Part shown: piece by piece, positions 26,550-34,887 of the stretch | Layout of the letters: every line of letters starts with the position of its first letter | Numbering within the stretch: position 1 is the first letter of the stretch | Assembly (NCBI GenBank): GCA_023664725.1 | Contig: JAMPFA010000001.1 | Location: 662,513-704,327, forward strand | DNA: 41,815 nt | Direction: 5' to 3' | Source: Roseburia sp. | GTDB taxonomy: Bacteria; Bacillota; Clostridia; Lachnospirales; Lachnospiraceae | The notes under the pieces: model-generated | Told to the model about the DNA's origin: nothing | Database searches by the model: none | The model's input: the letters and a program-made list of their open reading frames with translations, nothing else | Position numbers and translations under genes: made by a program

Positions 26550-27593
26550 TTAGCCTAACTCAGCTTTCAATGCTGTGGTAAGCGCCGGAACAATCTTGTT
26601 CAGATCTCCAACGATACCGTAATCAGCCACATCAAAGATCGGAGCATCCTCATCCTTGTTGATGGCAATGATAATGTCGGACTCTTCCATACCAGCCACG
26701 TGCTGGATTGCTCCGGAAATACCGATTGCAAAATATACGTTTGGACGTACAGTCTTACCTGTCTGTCCTACCTGTACATCTACCGGTTTCCATCCGTTCT
26801 CTACAACTGCGCGGGAGCAGCTGACAGTTCCGCCAAGTACATCTGCCAGATCCTGAAGAATCTTAAAGTTCTCAGCAGATCCCACACCACGTCCGCCGGA
26901 TACTAAGATCTTGGCTTCCATAATATTTTCGGTATTCTTTACTGCCTTTACAATGTTTAAGATCTCTACATACTTGTTGTTTGGGGTAAATCCCGGATTG
27001 TACTCTTCCACATTTGCCTTTGCGCCTTTCACCGGCTCAATCTTCTGCATAACGCCAGGACGAACGGTAGCCATCTGAGGACGGTTATCCGGGCAGGCAA
27101 TGGTAGCGATGGTATTTCCGCCGAAAGCAGGACGAGTCATCAGTAACTGATTGTGTTTCTGCTCGTTCTCTTTTCCCGGTACAGGATTTAATGGGAAATC
27201 GCCAATCTCAAGTACGGTACAGTCAGCGGTCAGACCTGTCTGAACACGAGCGGATACTCTTGGTCCAAGGTCACGTCCGATTGCTGTAGCGCCAACCAGC
27301 ATAATCTCCGGTTTGTATGTATTAATCACAGATGCCAATGCATGTGTGTATGGCTCTGTCCTGTAATCCTTAAGTTCCGGATCATCCACAACGATAACTT
27401 TGTCTGCGCCGTATTCTGCCAACTGGTCTGCCAGTCCTTTTACGCCGGAACCAATCAATACTGCTGTTACTTCAGTATTTAAGTCTTTTGCCAAGTCTTT
27501 GCCTTTTCCAAGCAACTCAAATGCAACGCCATCTAATACGTTGTCTACCTGCTGTGCAAAGACAAATACTCCTTTATATTCTTCTAAACCCAT
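26550..27593 (-). CDS. etfA: Electron transfer flavoprotein subunit alpha
   Basis: About 347 residues. The N-terminal Rossmann-like half shows ADKVIVVDDPELKDYRTEPY and GATAIGRDLGPRVSARVQTGL; the C-terminal FAD domain has LVSGGRGVGSAENF, ENGWKPVDVQVGQTGKTVRP and GISGAIQHVAGM, the standard EtfA FAD-binding motifs. With EtfB and butyryl-CoA dehydrogenase it forms the electron-bifurcating complex that couples crotonyl-CoA reduction by NADH to ferredoxin reduction (known for clostridial Bcd-Etf; inferred here). The ATG at 27593 is preferred to tandem GTG codons at 27605-27600, but both are possible. Last gene of the operon, before a strong terminator. Confidence 0.95.
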   Translation of the reverse strand: MGLEEYKGVFVFAQQVDNVLDGVAFELLGKGKDLAKDLNTEVTAVLIGSGVKGLADQLAEYGADKVIVVDDPELKDYRTEPYTHALASVINTYKPEIMLVGATAIGRDLGPRVSARVQTGLTADCTVLEIGDFPLNPVPGKENEQKHNQLLMTRPAFGGNTIATIACPDNRPQMATVRPGVMQKIEPVKGAKANVEEYNPGFTPNNKYVEILNIVKAVKNTENIMEAKILVSGGRGVGSAENFKILQDLADVLGGTVSCSRAVVENGWKPVDVQVGQTGKTVRPNVYFAIGISGAIQHVAGMEESDIIIAINKDEDAPIFDVADYGIVGDLNKIVPALTTALKAELG

Positions 27594-27616
27594 TTTGTTC
27601 ACCACTTTCCTTAATT

Positions 27617-28402
27617 TTAGATTACATGTTTCTCTTTTAATTTACCCATAATGTAGGATACGCCTTCCTCTGCATCCTGGGCAACAATTTTCTCACCTGC
27701 ACCTTTGCGGACTTTGTCAGATGCCTTTGCAATCTTGGTAGGTGATCCGGCAAGGCCGATATTGGAATCATCCACATCTTTAAGGTCTGCCCTGCCCCAT
27801 ACGGTAACCTCTTTGTCATATGCATCGAAGATTCCGCCCGGTGTCATATAACGAGGCTCATTCAATTCAGAAAGGGCTGTAATCAAACAAGGCATTTTTA
27901 CTTTTAACTCATGATATCTGTCCTCGTACTGACGCTGAACGATCACGCTGTCTCCGTCAATTTTGATATCCTGTGCATAAGAGATAACCGGGATATCAAG
28001 ATGCTCGGAAATCTGCGGTCCTACCTGTGCGGTATCACCGTCGATAGCCTGACGTCCTGTAATGATCAAATCGTACTCTAAATTGCGGATTGCTCCGGCA
28101 ATTGTGGTGGAAGTAGCCCATGTATCAGCTCCGCCTAACACTCTGTCCGTTACAAGAACACCTTTGTCAGCGCCCATTGCCATAGCTTCACGGAGAACTT
28201 CATCAGCCTTTGGAAGCCCCATAGTAACTACTGTAACTTCTGCTCCATACTGTTCTTTTAATCTAAGAGCTGCTTCCAATCCTGCTTTGTCGTCGGGATT
28301 CATGATCGTAAGCATTGCAGCCCTGTTTAATGTACCGTCCGGGTTAAATTTAACGCCGCCTTTGGTATCTGGTACCTGTTTTACACATACAACTATTTTC
28401 AC
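27617..28402 (-). CDS. etfB: Electron transfer flavoprotein subunit beta
   Basis: A 261-residue EtfB, starting at the GTG 28402 (AAGGAG eight bases upstream) with the usual MKIVVCVKQVPDT. Family blocks: NPDDKAGLEAALRLKEQYGA, MGADKGVLVTDRVLGGADTW, IITGRQAIDGDTAQVGPQIS and the C-terminal motif with PKMPCLITAL-like VKMPCLITALSELNEPRYMT. It binds the second flavin of the heterodimer and docks on the dehydrogenase. Lies between bcd and etfA, gap about 23 bases to etfA. Confidence 0.96.
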   Translation of the reverse strand: MKIVVCVKQVPDTKGGVKFNPDGTLNRAAMLTIMNPDDKAGLEAALRLKEQYGAEVTVVTMGLPKADEVLREAMAMGADKGVLVTDRVLGGADTWATSTTIAGAIRNLEYDLIITGRQAIDGDTAQVGPQISEHLDIPVISYAQDIKIDGDSVIVQRQYEDRYHELKVKMPCLITALSELNEPRYMTPGGIFDAYDKEVTVWGRADLKDVDDSNIGLAGSPTKIAKASDKVRKGAGEKIVAQDAEEGVSYIMGKLKEKHVI

Positions 28403-28456
28403 GGTATTCACTCCTTATACTATTGTTTATTCATTCTCGCTCTGCTGGAATTGCGG

Positions 28457-29611
28457 CTACTTCAATAATGCGCCAGAGATAACCATTCTCTGAACTTCAG
28501 AAGTTCCCTCGTAAATCTCAGTAATCTTGGCATCACGCATCATACGCTCTACATCGTACTCTCTGATGTATCCATATCCACCGAAGAGCTGAACGCATCT
28601 TGTGGTAACATCCATAGCTGTCTCCGCAGCAAAGAGTTTTGCTTTTGCAGCTTCCACAGAGTAAACTTTCTGTGTAGCTTTTGCCATTGCAGCCCTGTAA
28701 ACCAGGAATTTTGCAGCGTCAATCTTAGCAGCCATATCAGCCAATTCAAACTGAGTGTTCTGCTGTGCTGCAATTGCACGGCCAAACTGTTTTCTCTCTT
28801 TGGTGTAAGCGATTGTTGCGTCTAATGCACCCTCTGCAATACCAAGTGCCTGAGCAGCGATACCGATACGTCCACCGTCAAGAGTATGCATTGCAATTGG
28901 GAATCCCTTTCCTTCCGGTCCTAACAGATTCTCTTTCGGAATCTTGCAGTCTTCAAAAATCAACTCATATGTAGCGGAACCGCGGATACCCATCTTTTTC
29001 TCTTTTGTTCCAAAGGAGAATCCGGGAGCATCTTTATCTACGATAAATGCGGAGAAGTTCTTTTTCTTTCTGCCTCTCTTATCCTCTGTCACGCTTGTGA
29101 TAGCGATTACAATATAAACATCAGCTTCTTTACCGTTTGTGATAAAGCACTTGCTTCCGTTTAATACCCACTGGTCACCATCTAAAACTGCTTTTGTCTG
29201 GCATCCCTGTGCGTCTGTACCTGCACCCGGCTCTGTCAGCGCAAAAGCTCCTAATTTCTCACCTGTTGCAAGGGCACGTACATATTTCTGTTTCTGCTCT
29301 TCTGTTCCGTAGGTCATGATCGGATCTACGCAGAGAGATGTGTGAGCAGAAACGATAACGCCTGTGGTACCGCAGACTTTGGATAACTCTTCCACACACA
29401 TAATGTAGGTCAATGGGTCACATCCCTGTCCGCCATACTCCTTTGGCACCGGAATTCCCATAAAGCCTAATTTCTGCATTTTCTCCACTGTTCCTCTTGG
29501 GAATTTCTCAGTTTCATCTACTTCCTGAGCCAGAGGTTTTACTTCGTTTTCAGCGAACTCTTTAAATAAAGTTCTCGCCATTTCATGTTTTTTATCTAAA
29601 CCGAAATCCAT
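28457..29611 (-). CDS. bcd: Butyryl-CoA dehydrogenase (short-chain acyl-CoA dehydrogenase)
   Basis: A 384-residue acyl-CoA dehydrogenase. N-terminal helical domain (MDFGLDKKHEMARTLFKEFA), beta domain with AFALTEPGAGTDAQG and WVLNGSKCFITNG for FAD/substrate binding, and C-terminal helices with GRIGIAAQALGIAEGALD. The catalytic base is Glu368 in IYEGTSEVQRM. Placement upstream of etfB-etfA and downstream of hbd and thl identifies crotonyl-CoA to butyryl-CoA reduction as its reaction. GGAGG before the ATG. Confidence 0.96.
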   Translation of the reverse strand: MDFGLDKKHEMARTLFKEFAENEVKPLAQEVDETEKFPRGTVEKMQKLGFMGIPVPKEYGGQGCDPLTYIMCVEELSKVCGTTGVIVSAHTSLCVDPIMTYGTEEQKQKYVRALATGEKLGAFALTEPGAGTDAQGCQTKAVLDGDQWVLNGSKCFITNGKEADVYIVIAITSVTEDKRGRKKKNFSAFIVDKDAPGFSFGTKEKKMGIRGSATYELIFEDCKIPKENLLGPEGKGFPIAMHTLDGGRIGIAAQALGIAEGALDATIAYTKERKQFGRAIAAQQNTQFELADMAAKIDAAKFLVYRAAMAKATQKVYSVEAAKAKLFAAETAMDVTTRCVQLFGGYGYIREYDVERMMRDAKITEIYEGTSEVQRMVISGALLK

Positions 29612-29674
29612 GATTACTATTCCTCCATGTCTAAAATTTTACACAATTTAGTATCTGACTGACTGTACAACCGC

Positions 29675-30547
29675 TTACTGCGCATCAACCGGTGTCTTTG
29701 TACGGTCTGCATTATAAATGTAGAAGCCCTTTCCGCTCTTTGCGCCAAGGTTTCCACCGCGAACCATCTTGCGGATCAATGGGCATGCACGGTATTTGCT
29801 GTCGCCTGTCTCATTGTACAGTACATCCATGATTGCAAGGCAGATATCCAAACCGATGAAATCACCTAACTCCAAGGGTCCCATTGGATGATTTGCGCCG
29901 AGCTTCATCGCTGTATCGATACCTGCGATATCGGAAACACCCTCCATTTTGATAAATGCTGCTTCATTGATCATCGGGATTAAGATACGGTTTACAACAA
30001 AGCCTGCTGCCTCATTTACCTGTACCGGAGTCTTGCCGATCTCCTCAGAAATCTTTTTGATGGCATCAACAGTTGCAGCCGGTGTATTCACTCCTGCGAT
30101 AACCTCGATGAGTTTCATACGGTCTGCAGGATTGAAGAAATGCATACCGATCATCGGACGGCTAAGTCCGTTTCCAATCTCTGTGATGGAAAGACTGGAT
30201 GTGTTGGATGCAAAGATGCACTCAGGTTTTGCAATCTTGTCTAACTCTGAGAAAGTAGTTTTCTTTACTTCCATATTCTCGAAAGCTGCCTCTACGATCA
30301 GATCACAGTCTGCACAGAGGTCTTCTTTCAAACCTGCGGTAATCTTTCCAAGGATTCCGTCTACAGCTTCCTGGGTCATTTTGCCTTTCTCGACAAGTCT
30401 TGCATATCCTTTCTGGATTTTTGCCTTTCCGTTGTCAGCCCACTCCTGCTTGATGTCGCAGAGTGCAACCTCGTATCCGTCAACCTGGGCAAATGCTTTG
30501 GCAATTCCCTGTCCCATGGTTCCTGCACCGATAACTCCTACTTTCAT
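29675..30547 (-). CDS. hbd: 3-hydroxybutyryl-CoA dehydrogenase
   Basis: A 290-residue enzyme converting acetoacetyl-CoA to 3-hydroxybutyryl-CoA with NAD(P)H. Nucleotide-binding GxGxxG at residues 7-12 (GAGTMG), LIVEAAFENMEVK, SNTSSLSITE, and the catalytic His136 within GMHFFNPADRMKLIEV; the C-terminal domain carries NEAAGFVVNRILIPMINEA and GANHPMGPLELGDFIGLD. AAGGAGG lies upstream of the ATG. It sits between thl and bcd. In most clostridial butyrate operons crt, encoding the next enzyme, adjoins this gene; here it does not. Confidence 0.97.
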   Translation of the reverse strand: MKVGVIGAGTMGQGIAKAFAQVDGYEVALCDIKQEWADNGKAKIQKGYARLVEKGKMTQEAVDGILGKITAGLKEDLCADCDLIVEAAFENMEVKKTTFSELDKIAKPECIFASNTSSLSITEIGNGLSRPMIGMHFFNPADRMKLIEVIAGVNTPAATVDAIKKISEEIGKTPVQVNEAAGFVVNRILIPMINEAAFIKMEGVSDIAGIDTAMKLGANHPMGPLELGDFIGLDICLAIMDVLYNETGDSKYRACPLIRKMVRGGNLGAKSGKGFYIYNADRTKTPVDAQ

Positions 30548-30599
30548 TGTAGTTCCTCCTTATTTTTATATCATCTTTTAATTTTGAACTTTATTATTC

Positions 30600-31784
30600 T
30601 TAGTATTTCTCAACAATTGTTGAGCAGCCCATTCCTCCACCGATACACAGTGTGGCAAGACCCCTGTTTGATCCTCTCTTCTGCATCTCATATAACAGTG
30701 TAACTAAGATACGGCAGCCGCTGGCTCCTACCGGATGTCCAAGTGCGATAGCTCCGCCGTTTACATTTACTTTTGACATATCAAATTTCAGATCCCTTGC
30801 AACTGCGATAGACTGAGCGGCAAATGCCTCGTTTGCCTCGATAAGATCCATATCGTCAATGCTAAATCCTGTTCTCTCCAATACTTTTCTTGTGGAAGCA
30901 ACAGGCCCTACACCCATGATCTCCGGCTCAACACCGCCAAGAGCGCCTGCAATCCATGTAGCCATTGGTTTCACGCCAAGTTCTTTTGCTTTCTCTTCGC
31001 TCATCACAACGATAGCTGCAGCGCCGTCGTTGATTCCGGAAGCGTTACCTGCTGTAACAAGCCCGCCGTCTTTTCCTGAGCAGCATTTTAAGTTTGATAA
31101 AGACTCTTTTGTGGTGCCTGCACGAGGCCCTTCATCCTTTGTAAACATAACCGTCTCTCTCTTCACTTTTACAGGAACAGGAACGATCTCATCATCAAAT
31201 TTGCCTTCAGCCTGGGCTTTCTCGCATTTCTGCTGGCTGTTTGCTGAGAACTCGTCTAATTCCTCACGGGTAATTCCATATTTATCACATACGTTCTCTG
31301 CAGTGATCATCATATGATAGTGGTTGAATGCATCTGTCAATGCGTCATTTACCATAGTATCAATGATAGTTGCATTGTTCATACGATATCCAAAACGAGC
31401 CTTTGTCATTGCATATGGAGCCATTGACATATTCTCCATACCTCCGGCAACAACGATATCTGCCTGGTCGGCCATAATCATGTTAGCAGCTTCATTTACA
31501 CATTTTAAACCTGAACCACAAACAACGTTCAATGTAAATGCAGGAACCTCAATAGGTAAACCAGCTTTGATCGCAGCCTGACGTGCAACGTTCTGTCCCT
31601 GTGCAGCCTGGATTACACATCCCATCATAACTTCGTCCACCTGCTCAGGTTTCACACCTGCTCTGTTCAATGCCTCTTTGATCACGATAGCACCCAACTC
31701 AGCGGCTGGAGTATTGCTTAAAGCTCCACCCATTTTTCCGATTGCTGTACGGCATGCGCCTGCTAAAACTACTTTCTTTGCCAT
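30600..31784 (-). CDS. thlA: Acetyl-CoA C-acetyltransferase (thiolase)
   Basis: A 394-residue biosynthetic thiolase condensing two acetyl-CoA to acetoacetyl-CoA, the entry step of butyrate formation. The acyl-carrying Cys89 lies in NVVCGSGLKCV, the active-site His in NVNGGAIALGHPVGASG, and the second Cys in TLCIGGGMG near the C-terminus. AAGGAG stands nine bases before the ATG. First gene of thl-hbd-bcd-etfB-etfA; the leader between its promoter and ATG contains a Rex-type operator, linking expression to the NADH/NAD ratio. Confidence 0.97.
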   Translation of the reverse strand: MAKKVVLAGACRTAIGKMGGALSNTPAAELGAIVIKEALNRAGVKPEQVDEVMMGCVIQAAQGQNVARQAAIKAGLPIEVPAFTLNVVCGSGLKCVNEAANMIMADQADIVVAGGMENMSMAPYAMTKARFGYRMNNATIIDTMVNDALTDAFNHYHMMITAENVCDKYGITREELDEFSANSQQKCEKAQAEGKFDDEIVPVPVKVKRETVMFTKDEGPRAGTTKESLSNLKCCSGKDGGLVTAGNASGINDGAAAIVVMSEEKAKELGVKPMATWIAGALGGVEPEIMGVGPVASTRKVLERTGFSIDDMDLIEANEAFAAQSIAVARDLKFDMSKVNVNGGAIALGHPVGASGCRILVTLLYEMQKRGSNRGLATLCIGGGMGCSTIVEKY

Positions 31785-31822
31785 TTTCTCGTCTCCTTAT
31801 CAATTTTTAATTTGTTCTAAAG

Positions 31823-31840
31823 CTGTTAATTTTTTAACAA
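31823..31840. promoter_or_regulatory. Rex (redox repressor) operator of the butyryl-CoA operon
   Basis: On the minus strand TTGTTAA-AAAA-TTAACAG, 17 of 18 positions of the clostridial Rex consensus TTGTTAA-N4-TTAACAA. It lies 46 bases downstream of the -10 box and 39 bases before the thl ATG. A lone half-site TTGTTAA lies at 31923-31929 (plus) just upstream of the -35 box. Confidence 0.75.
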
Positions 31841-31885
31841 ACTGTTGAAAAAAAATAAAAACTCATGAACTGCTTGTACTTTAAA

Positions 31886-31914
31886 AGAATAGCATATTTC
31901 GGATGCCAATGCAA
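31886..31914 (-). promoter_or_regulatory. Promoter of thl-hbd-bcd-etfB-etfA
   Basis: Minus strand TTGCAT (31914-31909), 17-base spacer, TATTCT (31891-31886), about 100 bases before the thl start. Confidence 0.75.
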
Positions 31915-32023
31915 GGATTAAATTGTTAATATTGTCTAAATTTTACTGACACATATTCCGATAAATATTCATAATGCCTATCAAAAAATAGTACTAATTC
32001 TCTACTCAATGTGAAAAATGCAT

Positions 32024-32587
32024 TTAAAATTCCCTATTTTTCCAATATTTATCAGGAACATTTTCCTCTTCCAACGCTTTTTCCATTAAGATGAACAGTG
32101 TCTCTTCATACTGCACCATAAACCCCCGGAATTTTGGCGTCAGCGCCAATACCAGACTGGTGATAAATACCGTCAGGGTATACACGGCAAAAATCAGATC
32201 CGATGCCACTCCCAGGGGAGTCTCCCCAAAACCTCTCCAGTTCACAATATGATACAAAAGGTAACCTCCTGCTATGACAGATGACATATTGATGCCCCTT
32301 GTTCTCGCCGCCATACAGCAAAAGGCCACTGCGGCGAAACATATGCAGTACCCTGCAAGCGCACCCGCAATGGCAAACACAGGAAATTCCTCTATTACAA
32401 GTATTGCAGCCACAGCCCTCAGCAGAAAGACAGCCACACCAATGACCATCAGAAAATACCCCAGTCTCTTTTTTTTACGCATAAAATTGCCAATTTCCGG
32501 ATACTCCTCAAAAATTACAGCTCTGAACCGCTGTTCTCTGCCAGGCTCCTGCTGGACTGTTCCCTGCCCGCTCACGTTCCTATCCAT
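32024..32587 (-). CDS. Membrane protein, last gene of the ABC operon
   Basis: A 187-residue protein with four hydrophobic segments: about 48-68 (YFLMVIGVAVFLLRAVAAIL), 72-94, 98-120 and 130-152, and charged ends; the C-terminal 35 residues are cytosolic and acidic. No domain recognised. The ATG at 32587 is chosen because GGAGGGG precedes it, though the 12-base spacing is long. It follows the permease gene by 80 bases and may be co-transcribed as an accessory subunit; there is no clear terminator in the 110 bases downstream. Confidence 0.6.
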   Translation of the reverse strand: MDRNVSGQGTVQQEPGREQRFRAVIFEEYPEIGNFMRKKKRLGYFLMVIGVAVFLLRAVAAILVIEEFPVFAIAGALAGYCICFAAVAFCCMAARTRGINMSSVIAGGYLLYHIVNWRGFGETPLGVASDLIFAVYTLTVFITSLVLALTPKFRGFMVQYEETLFILMEKALEEENVPDKYWKNREF

Positions 32588-32667
32588 AATAAATGTGCTC
32601 CCCTCCGAAACTATTTTTAACAGGATAACATAAAACATCCCATCTCTGCCACTTTAAAACCCGATTT

Positions 32668-33135
32668 TTATCTGCGCAGATTCCTGTCAATGTCAAAAAT
32701 TCCCAAAAGAAACAGCAAAATTGCCAATGCCACAGGAGCCAGCAAATTGAAAATCTCCCAGCTGTGGGATAAGCATGCGCCAATCTGCTGTAAAGCCAGA
32801 GTGACAGCTCCCACTTTCAGGCAGAATTTTGCCAGGTATTCCCTGCGCACTTTAAAAATATCCTTTCTGGAAACAGGCATCCACTTTAATTTTTCGTAAA
32901 TGCTCACCTCACTGCCCTCCTCCGTATATCTCATGTAGGGCCTGATCTGAAAATGCATGGCCCACACCAGGAGAATCAGCGACCACACAAAGGAATGCCA
33001 GTCATTTTTTTCTACCGGAATGAACATAAGGCCTGCACCGCACAGAGAAAACAGGATCTTGCACACACGGCTCATCAGAAAATCCCAGGAATTTTGCTTT
33101 TTCCACTCTCTGTCAAAAGCCTTTACCGCCTCCAT
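32668..33135 (-). CDS. ABC transporter membrane subunit-like protein
   Basis: A 155-residue protein with a charged N-terminus and hydrophobic segments at about 23-42, 48-62, 105-122 and 128-148. The segment EKLKWMPVSRKDIFKVRREYL between them resembles the cytosolic loop of ABC-2-type permeases of the YtrC/CcmB style that contacts the ATPase. Its start overlaps the ATPase gene by 13 bases (33123-33135), so the two are translationally coupled and should form one transporter. It is short for an ABC permease, so it may dimerise or be a degenerate subunit. Confidence 0.65.
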   Translation of the reverse strand: MEAVKAFDREWKKQNSWDFLMSRVCKILFSLCGAGLMFIPVEKNDWHSFVWSLILLVWAMHFQIRPYMRYTEEGSEVSIYEKLKWMPVSRKDIFKVRREYLAKFCLKVGAVTLALQQIGACLSHSWEIFNLLAPVALAILLFLLGIFDIDRNLRR

Positions 33136-33776
33136 TCTCCCGCCTCCTCTCTAAAAAGCACCCTGCCTCCGGAGAAATACACCACATAGTCCATATGCCT
33201 TGTGACTTCCTCCTGGATATGGGTACTCATCAAAATTGCCGCATCCTCCTTTTCGATGATCTGATGCAGTTCCTTAAAAAATTCTTTCTTATATACAACG
33301 TCCATCCCTGCCGTCGCCTCATCCAGCAAAAAAAGTCTGCTGCCATGGGCCAGGGCAAAGGCAAGCTGGAACTTTAAAAATTCCCCTCTGGAAAGACTGG
33401 ACAGCTTTGTCCCCAGAGATACTTTTAGTTCAGCTATTTTGTCTTTAAATAAATCACGATTAAACTTATGATAAAACCCTCGCAGGAAATCTGCATTCTG
33501 TAAGGAATTATAGTTTCTGAAAAATTTTTGCTCCTCCGAGATAAACCCGATCTCCTGCATCAATTCCTGCCTGTGGTCTCTCAAGGACATGCCGTCTATG
33601 TAGATTTCACCGGAATATCTGGCGTCTTCCGCCATAATCTGGCGGAACAATGTGGTCTTTCCTGCCCCGTTCTCCCCCACGATTCCTGTGATATAACCTT
33701 CCGGCACGAAAAAAGAGATATCCTGAAGGGAAAAACCTTTTGTCTTCGTGGTTACATGCGAAAATTCAACATACAT
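33123..33776 (-). CDS. ABC transporter ATP-binding protein
   Basis: A 217-residue ABC ATPase: Walker A GENGAGKTT (34-42), Q-loop region near GFISEEQ, signature LSRGE followed by FLKFQLAFALA, Walker B LFLLDEATAGMD and the switch His in MSTHIQEE. Sequence from the signature onward is very like the larger ATPase at 34874, including the unusual LSxGExLKFQ signature, so the two are probably paralogues. Overlaps the downstream permease gene by 13 bases. Substrate unknown; YtrA-linked ABC systems are often tied to cell-envelope antibiotics. Confidence 0.9.
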   Translation of the reverse strand: MYVEFSHVTTKTKGFSLQDISFFVPEGYITGIVGENGAGKTTLFRQIMAEDARYSGEIYIDGMSLRDHRQELMQEIGFISEEQKFFRNYNSLQNADFLRGFYHKFNRDLFKDKIAELKVSLGTKLSSLSRGEFLKFQLAFALAHGSRLFLLDEATAGMDVVYKKEFFKELHQIIEKEDAAILMSTHIQEEVTRHMDYVVYFSGGRVLFREEAGEWRR

Positions 33777-33797
33777 TTAAGTTTCTCCTTTCTCCGC

Positions 33798-34169
33798 TTA
33801 TCTGGGGAAAAGCTCTTCTATCATAGAAACGATTTCCTTTTTGCTCATCCCTGCGCTCTTGCAGTCTTTTAACAGTTCTTCCATGCGGCTCTCCAAAAGA
33901 CGGTAATTTTTTTCTCTCAAATACTCCCTGTTGTTCTCGCAGACGTAAAAGCCTTTTCCCGCCACGGAGCGGATCAGATTTTCTTTTTCCAGCTCCTCGT
34001 AAGCCCGCTTTGTGGTGATCACGCTGATCTCCAGCTCGCTTGCCAGGGTGCGGATGGATGGAAGGCCTTCTCCGGGAGAGAGTTCCCCGGTCATTATGGC
34101 ATTTCTCAGCTGATTAACAATTTGTTCATAAATCGCCAGGGTTCCTTTTGGGTTAATTATTATTTTCAT
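33798..34169 (-). CDS. GntR-family regulator, YtrA subfamily
   Basis: A 123-residue regulator. A winged helix with AIYEQIVNQLRNAIMTGELS, GEGLPSIRTLASELEISVIT and KRAYEELEKENLIRSVAGKG is followed by only about 45 residues, the short dimerising tail typical of the YtrA subfamily that controls ABC transporter operons. The ATG at 34169 is preferred over an upstream GTG (34181) that has no room for a ribosome binding site. The gene lies inside the operon it presumably represses and overlaps the preceding permease gene by 17 bases. The palindrome at 35773-35812 is its likely operator. Confidence 0.88.
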   Translation of the reverse strand: MKIIINPKGTLAIYEQIVNQLRNAIMTGELSPGEGLPSIRTLASELEISVITTKRAYEELEKENLIRSVAGKGFYVCENNREYLREKNYRLLESRMEELLKDCKSAGMSKKEIVSMIEELFPR

Positions 34170-34887
34170 AGCACACCGCACGCTCCATTATACTGGGATA
34201 AATTTTTTCTCTCATGATGACATACAATAGATTCTGTAAAAATGCTGGAATAAGACAAAACACCTTATCCGGTATGTCGCCAGAATATTCTACCATAAGA
34301 TCAGATAATATCACAATTGCTCCAATTCCCAGAATTTGAGTTGCAGCCTGAAAGGCTCCCAGCCATTTTATGGGATATTTTGGTTCCGTATCTCTTCCTG
34401 TGGTTTCCGGAAGGCAGTAAATATTGACACACGCAAGATAAAGAAAGTACCATATGCCAGTGGCAACGCTGCAAAACAGCGGGATGATCCCAAATATCTG
34501 CCAGAAAACTCCTGCCAGAACATACAGGAACATCGGCAGTGCGATCCTTACCCGATATCCTGTCTCTACATACTGCTTTTTCTCTGTTTCCGTAAGTGGG
34601 CATAAATGCAGGGTCTTTTCCAACTGCCCAGGGTACATCCGTGAAATCAAAAATCCCAAAAATATTAGAAGTACCACAACCCCATATCCCCACAATGCAA
34701 GACGATAAGATTGGGCCGTCTCATCATAAAAAGCATCGCCCCCCGGTAAAAGAGTAACCCATATGTAAATCCCAAGGAAGGAAAAAGTTTCTGCCACCTG
34801 TGATTTCTTCCACCCTTCTTTTATGCCTCCTATATAGTCTAAAATTACCAAACGTATCATTGTTAAGTCCTGATTATTTTTTCTCAT
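34153..34887 (-). CDS. ABC transporter permease
   Basis: A 244-residue integral membrane protein with six hydrophobic segments, at about 28-48, 66-86, 116-136 (LPMFLYVLAGVFWQIFGIIP), 140-160, 178-198 and 208-226. A cytosolic stretch with RMYPGQLEKTLHLCPLTETE lies between the second and third, as in ABC-2 permeases. Its start overlaps the upstream ATPase gene by 14 bases and its end overlaps the GntR gene, so the three are translated together. It should be the membrane partner of the 286-residue ATPase. Confidence 0.75.
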   Translation of the reverse strand: MRKNNQDLTMIRLVILDYIGGIKEGWKKSQVAETFSFLGIYIWVTLLPGGDAFYDETAQSYRLALWGYGVVVLLIFLGFLISRMYPGQLEKTLHLCPLTETEKKQYVETGYRVRIALPMFLYVLAGVFWQIFGIIPLFCSVATGIWYFLYLACVNIYCLPETTGRDTEPKYPIKWLGAFQAATQILGIGAIVILSDLMVEYSGDIPDKVFCLIPAFLQNLLYVIMREKIYPSIMERAVCYENNN

